From CAYJAD01 sp964371505 (GTDB taxonomy: Bacteria > Desulfobacterota > Desulfovibrionia > Desulfovibrionales > Desulfovibrionaceae): DNA of 14,715 bases. The position numbers were made by a program, and so were the translations under genes. This document shows, in pieces, positions 1 through 6,248 of this stretch (position 1 is its first letter; each line of letters starts with the position of its first letter). The stretch spans positions 1 to 14,715 of the forward strand of contig CAYJNG010000059.1 in the NCBI GenBank assembly GCA_964371505.1, in the 5' to 3' direction. The notes below the pieces were generated by a model that was not told the DNA's origin, did no database searches, and worked only from the letters and a program-made list of their open reading frames with translations.

Positions 1-273
1 GATTGAAATTCCTTGACTATTACGGCGTACCTGTTGGTACTTTGTCGCCCCCTCACACGGGGGCGTGGATTGAAATATTTACGCTACCACCAGAAACATC
101 TGCGGCGGGTCGCCCCCTCACACGGGGGCGTGGATTGAAATCATTCTACTATTAAAAAGTCAACGCGAGGCGCTGGTCGCCCCCTCACACGGGGGCGTGG
201 ATTGAAACTGCACTGTGCTAACTGACACCGACATTGAAATCAGTCGCCCCTCACGCAGGGGCGTGGATTGAAA
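1..273 (+). CRISPR. Type I-C-like CRISPR array, trailer-side end (truncated by window)
   Basis: Repeats lie at 1-8 (last 8 nt only), 44-75, 109-140, 176-207 and 243-273. The three full repeats are identical over 32 nt: GTCGCCCCCTCACACG followed by GGGGCGTGGATTGAAA, with a 7-bp CGCCCCC/GGGGGCG stem and a TCACAC loop. Spacers are 9-43, 76-108, 141-175 and 208-242 (35, 33, 35 and 35 nt) and unrelated to each other. The GC stem and the ATTGAAA 3' end are typical of type I-C (Cas5d-processed) repeats. Only the last repeat is degenerate, which marks the leader-distal end, so transcription should run on +, with the leader and any cas genes off the left edge. No cas gene is in the window, so the subtype rests on the repeat alone. 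Confidence 0.96.
243..273 (+). repeat. Degenerate terminal CRISPR repeat
   Basis: This last repeat is 31 nt rather than 32. Relative to the consensus it has lost one C from the left stem arm, and the right arm has lost the matching G (now A), with one further A-to-G change in the loop. The result is still a perfect hairpin, CGCCCC/GGGGCG with loop TCACGCA. The 10-nt 3' tail TGGATTGAAA is unchanged. Decay of the leader-distal repeat is normal; retention of the stem by paired changes is less so. Confidence 0.9.
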
Positions 274-329
274 CACGATGTGTAATGATGGCCAAAAGTA
301 AAACAGAATAAGCATGGCAAAGCACTGTA
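271..329 (+). repeat. Diverged 59-nt intergenic repeat, copy A
   Basis: Aligns without gaps to 1096-1154. I count 43 of 59 identical positions, and 13 of the 16 differences are transitions. Shared blocks include AAACAC, ATGATGG, AAGCATG and CAAA. Copy A begins exactly at the last three bases of the terminal CRISPR repeat. Its function is unknown. Confidence 0.65.
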
Positions 330-602
330 GGTATTTTTGTAGGTAAAAAATATTTTTAATTTTTTATCTTATACAAAATCAATAAAATAGCACGTAAAAC
401 CTGTAGCTCTCCTAGCTACCAAATATACAAGCCCTGCAAGAAATTGTAGGGCTTTTTTTGTGGCCTATCATCTTGCCATTTTAGTATCTCATGCGTAAAA
501 AAACACAGACACAAAAATACCTGCATGGCCAATTTACAAAATATACCATGGTGCAAAGCCCTACACATAAATGATTTTGACAAATACAAGGGGAGTAAAA
601 AT
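274..602. other. CRISPR trailer and upstream region of the acetyltransferase gene
   Basis: These 329 nt have no credible gene. The first part (to 329) is one copy of a diverged 59-nt repeat described separately. Positions 331-420 are very AT-rich. An intrinsic terminator sits at 430-459. The stretch 460-602 should hold the promoter of the acetyltransferase gene, but I see no convincing -35/-10 pair there. Confidence 0.6.
430..459 (+). terminator. Intrinsic terminator after the CRISPR array
   Basis: The stem AGCCCTGCAA (430-439) pairs with TTGTAGGGCT (444-453) across a GAAA loop, with one G-U pair, and runs into seven T residues. It would end the array transcript and isolate it from the acetyltransferase gene. 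Confidence 0.88.
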
Positions 603-1046
603 ATGATAATAAAAGAAATTGTTGAACGCAACGATACGCTTTTAGAACAGCTTTTTCACCTTTGGGAAGGCAGCGTAAAGGCTACGCACACTTTTTTATC
701 GCATAGTGAAATAGAAAGCATTGCGCCCTATGTACCGGAAGGTTTGAAAGGTATACCACAGCTAGTTGTAGCTTTTGATAAAGAGCAAGCCCCTGTAGCT
801 TTCATGGGCATTGACGGTAATAAAATTGAAATGCTTTTTGTGGCACAGCATAAGCTACGCCAAGGTATAGGAAAAAAATTAGTAAACCTCGCTCTAGAGC
901 AATATACCTGCAAAAAAGTATGTGTTAACGAGCAAAACCCTGAGGCCGTGAAGTTTTATCAGCATATGGGATTTAGCATTACAAAGCGCTCTGAGCTGGA
1001 TGAGCAAGGCAATCCCTACCCTATTTTGCACATGCAGCATGGATAG
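603..1046 (+). CDS. yjaB: GNAT-family N-acetyltransferase, YjaB-like
   Basis: A single-domain acetyl-CoA-dependent N-acetyltransferase of 147 residues, cytoplasmic, with no signal or membrane segment. The acetyl-CoA pyrophosphate loop is RQGIGKK at residues 86-92, and the C-terminal GNAT signature follows as NEQNPEAVKFYQHMGF at 109-124. The combination of VKATHTFL near residue 25, NEQN, and RSELDEQGNPYPIL near the end matches E. coli YjaB from memory. YjaB has been described as a protein/amino-group acetyltransferase of uncertain physiological substrate. I chose the ATG at 603 because GGGGAG lies 8 nt upstream. An in-frame ATG at 525 has no ribosome-binding site and would add 26 residues absent from the family. 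The gene is followed at 150 nt by the LUD gene, with no terminator evident between them. Substrate unknown. Confidence 0.88.
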   Translation: MIIKEIVERNDTLLEQLFHLWEGSVKATHTFLSHSEIESIAPYVPEGLKGIPQLVVAFDKEQAPVAFMGIDGNKIEMLFVAQHKLRQGIGKKLVNLALEQYTCKKVCVNEQNPEAVKFYQHMGFSITKRSELDEQGNPYPILHMQHG

Positions 1047-1095
1047 CCACATATAAAACGGAAGCCAAAAGGGAATATCTTATGCGGCACATCTG

Positions 1096-1154
1096 AAACA
1101 CTGTGTGTGATGATGGTTACAAACAAAATATAGCAAGCATGACAAAATACTATA
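1096..1154 (+). repeat. Diverged 59-nt intergenic repeat, copy B
   Basis: Ungapped partner of 271-329 (about 73% identity, differences mostly transitions). It lies in the 150-nt gap before the LUD gene and ends 42 nt before its start codon, so it could contribute promoter or leader sequence. Similarity stops abruptly at both ends. Confidence 0.65.
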
Positions 1155-1196
1155 CCATGCACCATCAATAACAAAAACACGAAAGGGGAGAAAATC

Positions 1197-1793
1197 ATGA
1201 ACCTACAAATGGTGAAAGAAAACATGGAAAAAAGAGGCTTCACTGTGCGTATTTTTGATACCACGCAAGAAGCAGCCAGCTACCTTACCGATAGCATTCA
1301 AAATACCACCGTAGGCAGCGGCGGTAGCATGAGCTTAGAAGCAATGAATATTTACGACACCCTCTGTACCAGCAACACCGTCTACTGGCGTAGCAAATGT
1401 AAAAGCGTTGAAGACAATAACGCTGCCGTTATGGCGCCTGTATACCTTACCAGCGCCAATGGAGTTACGGAGTCTGGCATATTACTCAATATTGACGCCA
1501 CAGCCAATCGCATTGCCGCCACTAGCTACGGTAAAGAGCGCCTCATCTATGTTATAGGGCAAAATAAAATTTCTCCCACCTTGGAAGACGCCCTGCACAG
1601 AGCCAAAAACATCGCTGCGCCGCTCAATGCCAAAAGATTAGGCAGAAAAACCCCCTGCGCCGTAAAAGCCGATAAATGCTATGATTGCAATAGCCCAGAG
1701 CGTATTTGCAATATGACTTGCTATACCGAAAGAAAGCCTGGCAGCATTCAAACGCTAGAAGTTCTCCTTATAAAAGAAAATTTAGGATTGTAA
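1197..1793 (+). CDS. Stand-alone LUD-domain (LutC/YkgG-like, DUF162) protein
   Basis: 198 residues, soluble, covering one LUD domain and little else. Family features are the glycine-rich VGSGGSMSLEAM at residues 39-50, NGVTESGILLNID at 88-100 and YVIGQNKI at 118-125. LUD proteins are best known as LutB/LutC parts of the lactate-oxidising LutABC complex, but this one stands alone with no lutA or lutB nearby. The C-terminus carries a Cys-rich segment (Cys154, 161, 164, 171 and 175, inside CYDCNSPERICNMTC), which suggests metal or Fe-S binding; single-gene LUD proteins of anaerobes commonly have it. The start is supported by AGGGGAG 8 nt upstream. Stand-alone members are usually annotated only as lactate utilization protein; I would not assert lactate oxidation here. 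Confidence 0.85.
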   Translation: MNLQMVKENMEKRGFTVRIFDTTQEAASYLTDSIQNTTVGSGGSMSLEAMNIYDTLCTSNTVYWRSKCKSVEDNNAAVMAPVYLTSANGVTESGILLNIDATANRIAATSYGKERLIYVIGQNKISPTLEDALHRAKNIAAPLNAKRLGRKTPCAVKADKCYDCNSPERICNMTCYTERKPGSIQTLEVLLIKENLGL

Positions 1794-1816
1794 AAATAGA
1801 TTGCAGCACAATGTAT

Positions 1817-1877
1817 AGGCACGCTTTTTACGCAGGTCACGTATACATCATACATTACTCACGTAAAAAGCTTGCCT
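1817..1877. repeat. 16-bp inverted repeat between convergent genes
   Basis: AGGCACGCTTTTTACG (1817-1832) is the inverse complement of CGTAAAAAGCTTGCCT (1862-1877) with one mismatch, separated by 29 nt. It lies between the convergent LUD (+) and LysE-type (-) genes, where a bidirectional terminator would be expected. However, the T/A runs are inside the arms and no U-tract follows, so it is not a canonical intrinsic terminator. Confidence 0.6.
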
Positions 1878-1909
1878 AACATAGCCATAAAAGCCTTTAA
1901 GCTGCCTTG

Positions 1910-2491
1910 CTATATAAATAAGTTCACCGCGCAATACACTAAAAGCAAAGCCATGATGCCATTGGTCATTTTGGCATGCTTAGAAAAAAGCACCTTAAAT
2001 AAAGAGCCACACCCAGACCAAAGCACCGTACAGACAAAGCCAATAAAGGCCAGCAAAAAGGAAAAAGCAAGCAATGCCGGAATATCTCCCGTATAATGGG
2101 GCAATATATACGCATCCATGGAAACAATGCTGTACACATAAATTTTGGGATTAATAAATTGCAAAGAAAGGCCTGTAAAAAAAGACCCCGTTACGTGCCG
2201 CTCCTCAATGACGCCGCTACTACTCCACGTCATCCAGGCAAGGTACAACATATATAAAGCCCCTAAAACAAGCATGGGCATTTCGATAACAGGGATAAGC
2301 TCCGCCAAAAGGGAACTAAACAGCGTGCATAGGGAAACCACCACGCAAAAACCCGCCAATATGCCAAAATTAAAAGGCAAAGCCCGCGAAAAGCCCACGC
2401 GTGACGCGTTAGACATGGACATAATATTATTGGGCCCTGGGGTAATGGCCGTGATGCCGGCATACGTTAAAAAAGCTACCCAGCTAAACAT
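1910..2491 (-). CDS. LysE/RhtB-family amino-acid exporter, EamB-like
   Basis: 193 residues with about six hydrophobic segments, the size and build of the LysE/RhtB family of inner-membrane amino-acid exporters. The N-terminal signature ITAITPGPNN is at residues 13-22, followed by the GFSRALPFNFGILAG region. The closing ALLLVYCAVNLF is almost the same as the C-terminus of E. coli EamB (cysteine/O-acetylserine exporter), so a sulfur amino-acid or precursor is a reasonable guess for the substrate. I start at the ATG at 2491, which has AGGAG 8 nt upstream. The longer reading to 2533 begins with a charged segment that would disturb the first membrane span. Divergent from the XRE-cupin regulator 134 bp away, the usual arrangement for a regulated exporter. 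Confidence 0.88.
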   Translation of the reverse strand: MFSWVAFLTYAGITAITPGPNNIMSMSNASRVGFSRALPFNFGILAGFCVVVSLCTLFSSLLAELIPVIEMPMLVLGALYMLYLAWMTWSSSGVIEERHVTGSFFTGLSLQFINPKIYVYSIVSMDAYILPHYTGDIPALLAFSFLLAFIGFVCTVLWSGCGSLFKVLFSKHAKMTNGIMALLLVYCAVNLFI

Positions 2492-2559
2492 AATTCTTGA
2501 CTCCTTTCTCCCTAATGCTCTACGTTCTTGCATGTGAATGTTACTATACTAAACTTAAA

Positions 2560-2576
2560 GTGCACTATAATAGCAC
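2560..2576. promoter_or_regulatory. Candidate operator dyad over the -10 box
   Basis: GTGC (2560-2563) and GCAC (2573-2576) form a short dyad around ACTATAATA, covering the exporter -10 box. This is where the divergent XRE-cupin protein would be expected to bind. The arms are only 4 bp, so this is a weak inference. Confidence 0.35.
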
Positions 2577-2592
2577 ATCCATACACTGTCAA
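2564..2592 (-). promoter_or_regulatory. Sigma70-type promoter facing the LysE-type exporter
   Basis: On the - strand TTGACA (2592-2587) is followed after exactly 17 nt by TATAGT (2569-2564). This would start transcription about 65-70 nt before the exporter ATG. The -10 region also contains TATAAT on the + strand (2566-2571), the direction of the regulator gene, so a face-to-face promoter pair is possible, although its + strand -35 is weak. Confidence 0.72.
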
Positions 2593-2624
2593 GCACAGCC
2601 ACTAAAGAAGAAGGAAGAGCTGCC

Positions 2625-3179
2625 ATGACTGATATCAACTCCGCCATTTCACAAAATATCAAAGACATACGAGAAAAAAAGAAATTAACCCTTGATGCTG
2701 CCGCACAGCTTACAGGGGTTTCACGCTCCATGTTGGCGCAAATTGAAAGAGGCGATGCCAACCCTACCATTTCCATTCTATGGAAAATTGCCAATGGCTA
2801 TAAGGTTTCTTTTACTTCCTTAATAGAACAAGCGCCTAGCTTTGCCACTGTCATTCGTCATGATGATGTGGAAAAAATGGAAGCGGATAATGGCAAATAT
2901 GTAAATTTTCCTGCCTTTGCCTTTGATGAACAGCGATCATTTGAAACGTATCGTATTTATATTGCCGAGGGTGGTCAATTGCAGGCACAGGCGCATATGA
3001 CAGGCACAGAAGAATACATCACCGTTTTTGCCGGGTCTGTGGAAATTACCGTACAAGATAAAATTTTTCACTTACAAACGGGGGATTCTGTGCGCTTTTT
3101 AGCCGATGTAAATCATACATATAAAAATGTTGGCAGCCAAGAGGTGCAATTAAGCATGCTGCTCTACTATGCTCAGTAA
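2625..3179 (+). CDS. XRE-family regulator with C-terminal cupin domain
   Basis: 184 residues in the classical two-domain layout: an HTH_3 DNA-binding domain at about 8-64 (the recognition part is LTGVSRSMLAQIERGDANPTIS, residues 29-50) and a cupin_2 barrel at about 105-182. The cupin part includes an EEYITVFAGSVEI strand pair (129-141) and DSVRFLADVNHTYKN (154-168). In this family the cupin senses a small ligand, often an amino acid or amine, and the HTH represses or activates adjacent transport genes. GGAAG about 8 nt before the ATG serves as ribosome-binding site. It is divergent from the LysE-type exporter and convergent with the EamA exporter, so both flanking genes are plausible targets. 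Ligand unknown. Confidence 0.9.
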   Translation: MTDINSAISQNIKDIREKKKLTLDAAAQLTGVSRSMLAQIERGDANPTISILWKIANGYKVSFTSLIEQAPSFATVIRHDDVEKMEADNGKYVNFPAFAFDEQRSFETYRIYIAEGGQLQAQAHMTGTEEYITVFAGSVEITVQDKIFHLQTGDSVRFLADVNHTYKNVGSQEVQLSMLLYYAQ

Positions 3180-3275
3180 AGCATACATCATCTGTTCTTC
3201 TCCAAAGCCTCCGCGCTTCTCCAAGCACAGTTCACGCAGCTGTTTGCTACAATATACGCCCTCTCCTACTTACGG

Positions 3276-4190
3276 TCATACCTTATATACCTTTGGCCCC
3301 CCTGCGGCGCGAAGCATAGGCAAAACCGTAATGAGCATAACAGATACCAAAACAAGCACTATACCGCTCACAATATACACATCCACGGGCTCTCCAAAAA
3401 CCAGCACGCCTATGATAACTGCGGTGATAGGATCCATAACACCCAATATGGTGGCAAGCACCGAGCCAATTTTTTTCATGGCAGACATGAGCAAAACATT
3501 GGGCAGCACCGCCGTAATCAGCGCCGAAAGTGCCAGCATAGACAACACAAAACCTGAAGTTGGCACTGCAATTTGCCCTACGCTAAAGCTGTATAAACAG
3601 GCGCACACCGTACACCATGCAAAAAGATAAAAGGAAACCACTTCCTTACTTACCGTTGCCCCCTGTAAGGTGAAAAGCACAAGAACATAAAAAGCAAAGC
3701 CCAGACTAGAGAGAATAGCAAGGGTCATGCCGGTAATATTCAGCACCTCATCAGAAGTGAATACGCCGGAAAAAAGCGCAATGCCCACAAGAGTGCTTAG
3801 ACTAAGTACCATTTTATAAAATTCAATTTTTTCTTTATAAAATATGGCCATAAGCACCATAACAAAGATGGGATTAATAAAGAAAATGGTTACCGTAATG
3901 CCACTGGCTATATAAGTGAAGGAAGTGTACAGCAAAAGTGCGGCAATATAGTATGAAAAGCCGCAAATGGCGATGGAGCCATGGTTTTTTAAGGACACTT
4001 TTAAAGATAGTTTCTTAAAGGTAATAGGCACAAGCATCATAAGCGCCGCAAAACCAAAGCGATATATAAGGCTTGTTTCAGGACTAATGCCCGCCTCATA
4101 AACTGGTATAAAGAGTACAGGAATAAGCCCAAAAAATGTGGCAGAAAGCAAGGCTTCAAAAATTCCCACCGTACGCTGCGAAAAAATCAT
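3276..4190 (-). CDS. EamA/DMT-superfamily exporter
   Basis: 304 residues, nearly all hydrophobic, consistent with ten membrane helices formed by two tandem EamA repeats. The repeat ends are recognisable: YIASGITVTIFFINPIFVMV around residues 93-112 in the first half and KKIGSVLATILGVMDPITAV around 239-258 in the second. Members export amino acids, nucleosides or other small metabolites across the inner membrane. The start is supported by GAGGTGA just upstream of the ATG. The gene converges on the XRE-cupin regulator with 96 bp between stop codons and no obvious terminator in that gap. With the LysE-type exporter on the other side, the regulator is bracketed by two exporters. Substrate cannot be deduced. 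Confidence 0.88.
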   Translation of the reverse strand: MIFSQRTVGIFEALLSATFFGLIPVLFIPVYEAGISPETSLIYRFGFAALMMLVPITFKKLSLKVSLKNHGSIAICGFSYYIAALLLYTSFTYIASGITVTIFFINPIFVMVLMAIFYKEKIEFYKMVLSLSTLVGIALFSGVFTSDEVLNITGMTLAILSSLGFAFYVLVLFTLQGATVSKEVVSFYLFAWCTVCACLYSFSVGQIAVPTSGFVLSMLALSALITAVLPNVLLMSAMKKIGSVLATILGVMDPITAVIIGVLVFGEPVDVYIVSGIVLVLVSVMLITVLPMLRAAGGPKVYKV

Positions 4191-4238
4191 ACTTCACCTC
4201 ATGGAAGAGGCCCTATGTATCGCCATTCTCCACGTAAA

Positions 4239-4244
4239 ATTATA
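4239..4244 (-). promoter_or_regulatory. Candidate -10 box for the EamA gene
   Basis: A perfect TATAAT on the - strand, about 50 nt before the EamA start codon. The -35 region 17-18 nt upstream is poor (CTTTCA or TTTCAT), so if real the promoter may be weak or activator-dependent. Confidence 0.4.
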
Positions 4245-4302
4245 ATGCATGCTCTATGCCTATGAAAGAGTCACGCACAAAACCTATTTATGCTCTTCAC
4301 CA

Positions 4303-4342
4303 AATATATAAGCCGCAAGACACACCTTGCGGCTTATATATT
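4303..4342 (-). terminator. Terminator of the amidohydrolase operon
   Basis: A perfect 17-bp stem, AATATATAAGCCGCAAG (4303-4319) with its complement at 4326-4342 and loop ACACAC, placed 13 nt after the amidohydrolase stop codon on the - strand. The U-tract after the stem is short (ATTTGG), so termination may be partial, but position and stem strength support the call. Confidence 0.75.
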
Positions 4343-4355
4343 GTAACTCTTTTAC

Positions 4356-5528
4356 CTATTTTTTATTCAAGAAATCCAAAGCCACCGTGGCTAAATAGGT
4401 AGCAAAGGGCTTCATGGCCTCGCTTCTCCACGCAAAGTGCGGGTTGTGATGCGAAGCCAGCGGGCCATCAGAAATACCGGAGAACACATAGCATGAAGGC
4501 ACAGCCTTACTAAACCAAGAAAAATCTTCCGAACCGGGTAAGGGCTTGGTAAGAGTAATGGTTTTATCTTCCCCTACCACCTTACGTGCGCTTTCAAGGG
4601 CAATTTCTGACATGGCAGCGTCGTTGAATAAGGCAGGATAGCCACCAGTGTAGGTAAGTTCATAGCTACCGCCATGGCTTTCGCAAATGCAAGCAATGGT
4701 TTTCTCAAATTGTTTGAGCAATAAGGCCTGCACGTCATCGTCATAAGCGCGGATGGTGCCAGTAAACTCTACAAAGTCCGGCGTTACATTGGGGGCGCCG
4801 CCTGTGGTGTATACTTGGCAAATGGACATAACAGCAGGTTCATTGGGGTCAATGGAGCGGCTAATAAGGGTTTGCACAGCGTTAATAATTTGCGCCGTCA
4901 TTACCACAGGGTCTATGGTGGTATTGGGCATGGCACCGTGACCCCCCTTACCAATAACCTTCACCTTAAACTCATCACGCGAGGCCATGGTAACACCGCT
5001 TTTAATATGAATTTCGCCCACGGGAATACTGCCCCATAAATGGCCGGAGAAAGACGCATCAATGGGCATCACATCCATGACGCCATCTTCAATCATCACC
5101 ACAGCGCCGCCAAATTGGCTTTCTTCTGCTGGCTGAAAGAGAAAGATAATATTACCGCAAATTTCTTCTTTCATTTCGCACAGCGCCGCAGCAGCGCCCA
5201 ACATGGAAGCCATATGACCATCGTGAGCGCAGCCATGCATAAGGCCGTCTTTTTCCGACTTATACGGCACATCGGCCAATTCTTGCACAGGCAAGGCATC
5301 CATATCAGCACGAAGCATCACGGTTTTGCCAGGCTTAGCACCGCGCAAGATGGCAATAAGTCCTGTTTTGGCAAAGCCAGTGCGCACCTCAAGGCCAAGG
5401 GCCTCTAACTCCTTTTTTACAAGGGCAAAGGTAAAGGGCAGTTCAAAACCAAGTTCAGGATTTTTATGGAAAGTTTCACGCAATTCCACCATGTGTGGAT
5501 AGTGTTTTTCAATAAGTTCTTTAATCAT
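4356..5528 (-). CDS. M20D-family amidohydrolase / N-acyl amino acid hydrolase
   Basis: 390 residues, full length for M20D metallohydrolases (hippurate hydrolase, indoleacetyl-amino-acid hydrolases, N-acetyl-diaminopimelate deacetylases). These use a two-metal centre to split amide bonds between an acyl group and an amino acid, in the cytoplasm. The expected ligands are present: HGCAHDGH with Cys100 and His102, the QPAEE motif with catalytic Glu135 and ligand Glu136, His163, and a C-terminal His360/361 in SHHNPHF. The dimerisation (lid) domain is at about 180-290 and begins with GGHGAMP (195-201). The closing PGSEDFS motif (331-337) is also intact. The ATG has GAGGAAA just upstream. It is the last gene of an operon, 15 nt after the preceding membrane-protein gene; that context suggests its substrate is imported by the two membrane proteins. 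Confidence 0.93.
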   Translation of the reverse strand: MIKELIEKHYPHMVELRETFHKNPELGFELPFTFALVKKELEALGLEVRTGFAKTGLIAILRGAKPGKTVMLRADMDALPVQELADVPYKSEKDGLMHGCAHDGHMASMLGAAAALCEMKEEICGNIIFLFQPAEESQFGGAVVMIEDGVMDVMPIDASFSGHLWGSIPVGEIHIKSGVTMASRDEFKVKVIGKGGHGAMPNTTIDPVVMTAQIINAVQTLISRSIDPNEPAVMSICQVYTTGGAPNVTPDFVEFTGTIRAYDDDVQALLLKQFEKTIACICESHGGSYELTYTGGYPALFNDAAMSEIALESARKVVGEDKTITLTKPLPGSEDFSWFSKAVPSCYVFSGISDGPLASHHNPHFAWRSEAMKPFATYLATVALDFLNKK

Positions 5529-5543
5529 ATTTTCCTCGTCATT

Positions 5544-6206
5544 TTAGGCGTTATTTTTGTCACGATTATAGAAGAAGCGAGCCAAAACTATCATGCATAC
5601 CACAGTGACAAAGGTCACAAGATAAGAAGGTACGCTTAAAAGCATAAGCGCTAAAGGAATACCAAGGCCAAAGGGCACAAGGCGTAAATCTTTAAGGCCT
5701 GCTTGAATAAACATGGCTCCGTATACCGAAGGAATGGTGAAAAGCTGGAAAGCTTGAACCATTTTTTCCGGCATAATGGTAAGGATTTGCGCCCCCACAA
5801 AAGCCATACAAGTAAGTAAGGCAAGGTTTGCTATAACAGAGCCGCAAATAGCAAGGGTGGAAACCACATCGGCACGTGGCGTGCCTGGTGTCGTTTCTGT
5901 GGCCTCAAGGCCCATCATGGCACAAGGCACGCGCATATTGCCCACATTACCTGCCAGCATGGAAAGATAAATACCAGAAAGACCCAATACAGAAAAATAC
6001 GTTACAGGCTCAAGCACGTACAGCATACCAAAAAGGCTTACAATAATGAGCCAGCCCTGAAAGAGTACTTCCCAGTCGGGTGAAATATCATGCACAAACA
6101 TAAGATATAAAGCCGGTACAAAGGAAGATACCACGGCAATCCACATGGTCCAGCGGCCAATAATATTTACAGGATGTTTCCAATCACGAGAATAATCAAA
6201 AGACAT
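5544..6206 (-). CDS. Polytopic membrane protein, partner of the DUF5058-like protein
   Basis: 220 residues with about six hydrophobic segments at roughly 18-37, 50-68, 72-90, 113-143, 150-170 and 177-210. No signal peptide or catalytic domain is recognised. A distinctive conserved-looking segment between the third and fourth spans, AGNVGNMRVP (85-94) followed by ATETTPGTPRAD (102-113), is polar and glycine-rich and could be a re-entrant or substrate-contact loop. I do not recognise a named family with certainty. Genes of this type sit beside DUF5058 and amidohydrolase genes in other anaerobes, as I recall. It lies 42 nt downstream of the DUF5058-like gene and 15 nt upstream of the amidohydrolase, with AAGGGGAA before its ATG, so co-translation and a two-subunit transporter are likely inferences. 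Confidence 0.75.
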   Translation of the reverse strand: MSFDYSRDWKHPVNIIGRWTMWIAVVSSFVPALYLMFVHDISPDWEVLFQGWLIIVSLFGMLYVLEPVTYFSVLGLSGIYLSMLAGNVGNMRVPCAMMGLEATETTPGTPRADVVSTLAICGSVIANLALLTCMAFVGAQILTIMPEKMVQAFQLFTIPSVYGAMFIQAGLKDLRLVPFGLGIPLALMLLSVPSYLVTFVTVVCMIVLARFFYNRDKNNA

Positions 6207-6248
6207 ATGTTCCCCTTTTTCTTAAAAAAGAATGCATAAAGTGTAGGC

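Noticed and set aside
1..242. Spacers targeting sequence within this window
   Set aside because: I found no match of any spacer to the rest of the window by eye; their targets need a database search.
525..602. Longer N-terminus for the YjaB-like acetyltransferase
   Set aside because: The ATG at 525 has no ribosome-binding site and the extra residues are not part of the family, whereas 603 has GGGGAG at the right distance.
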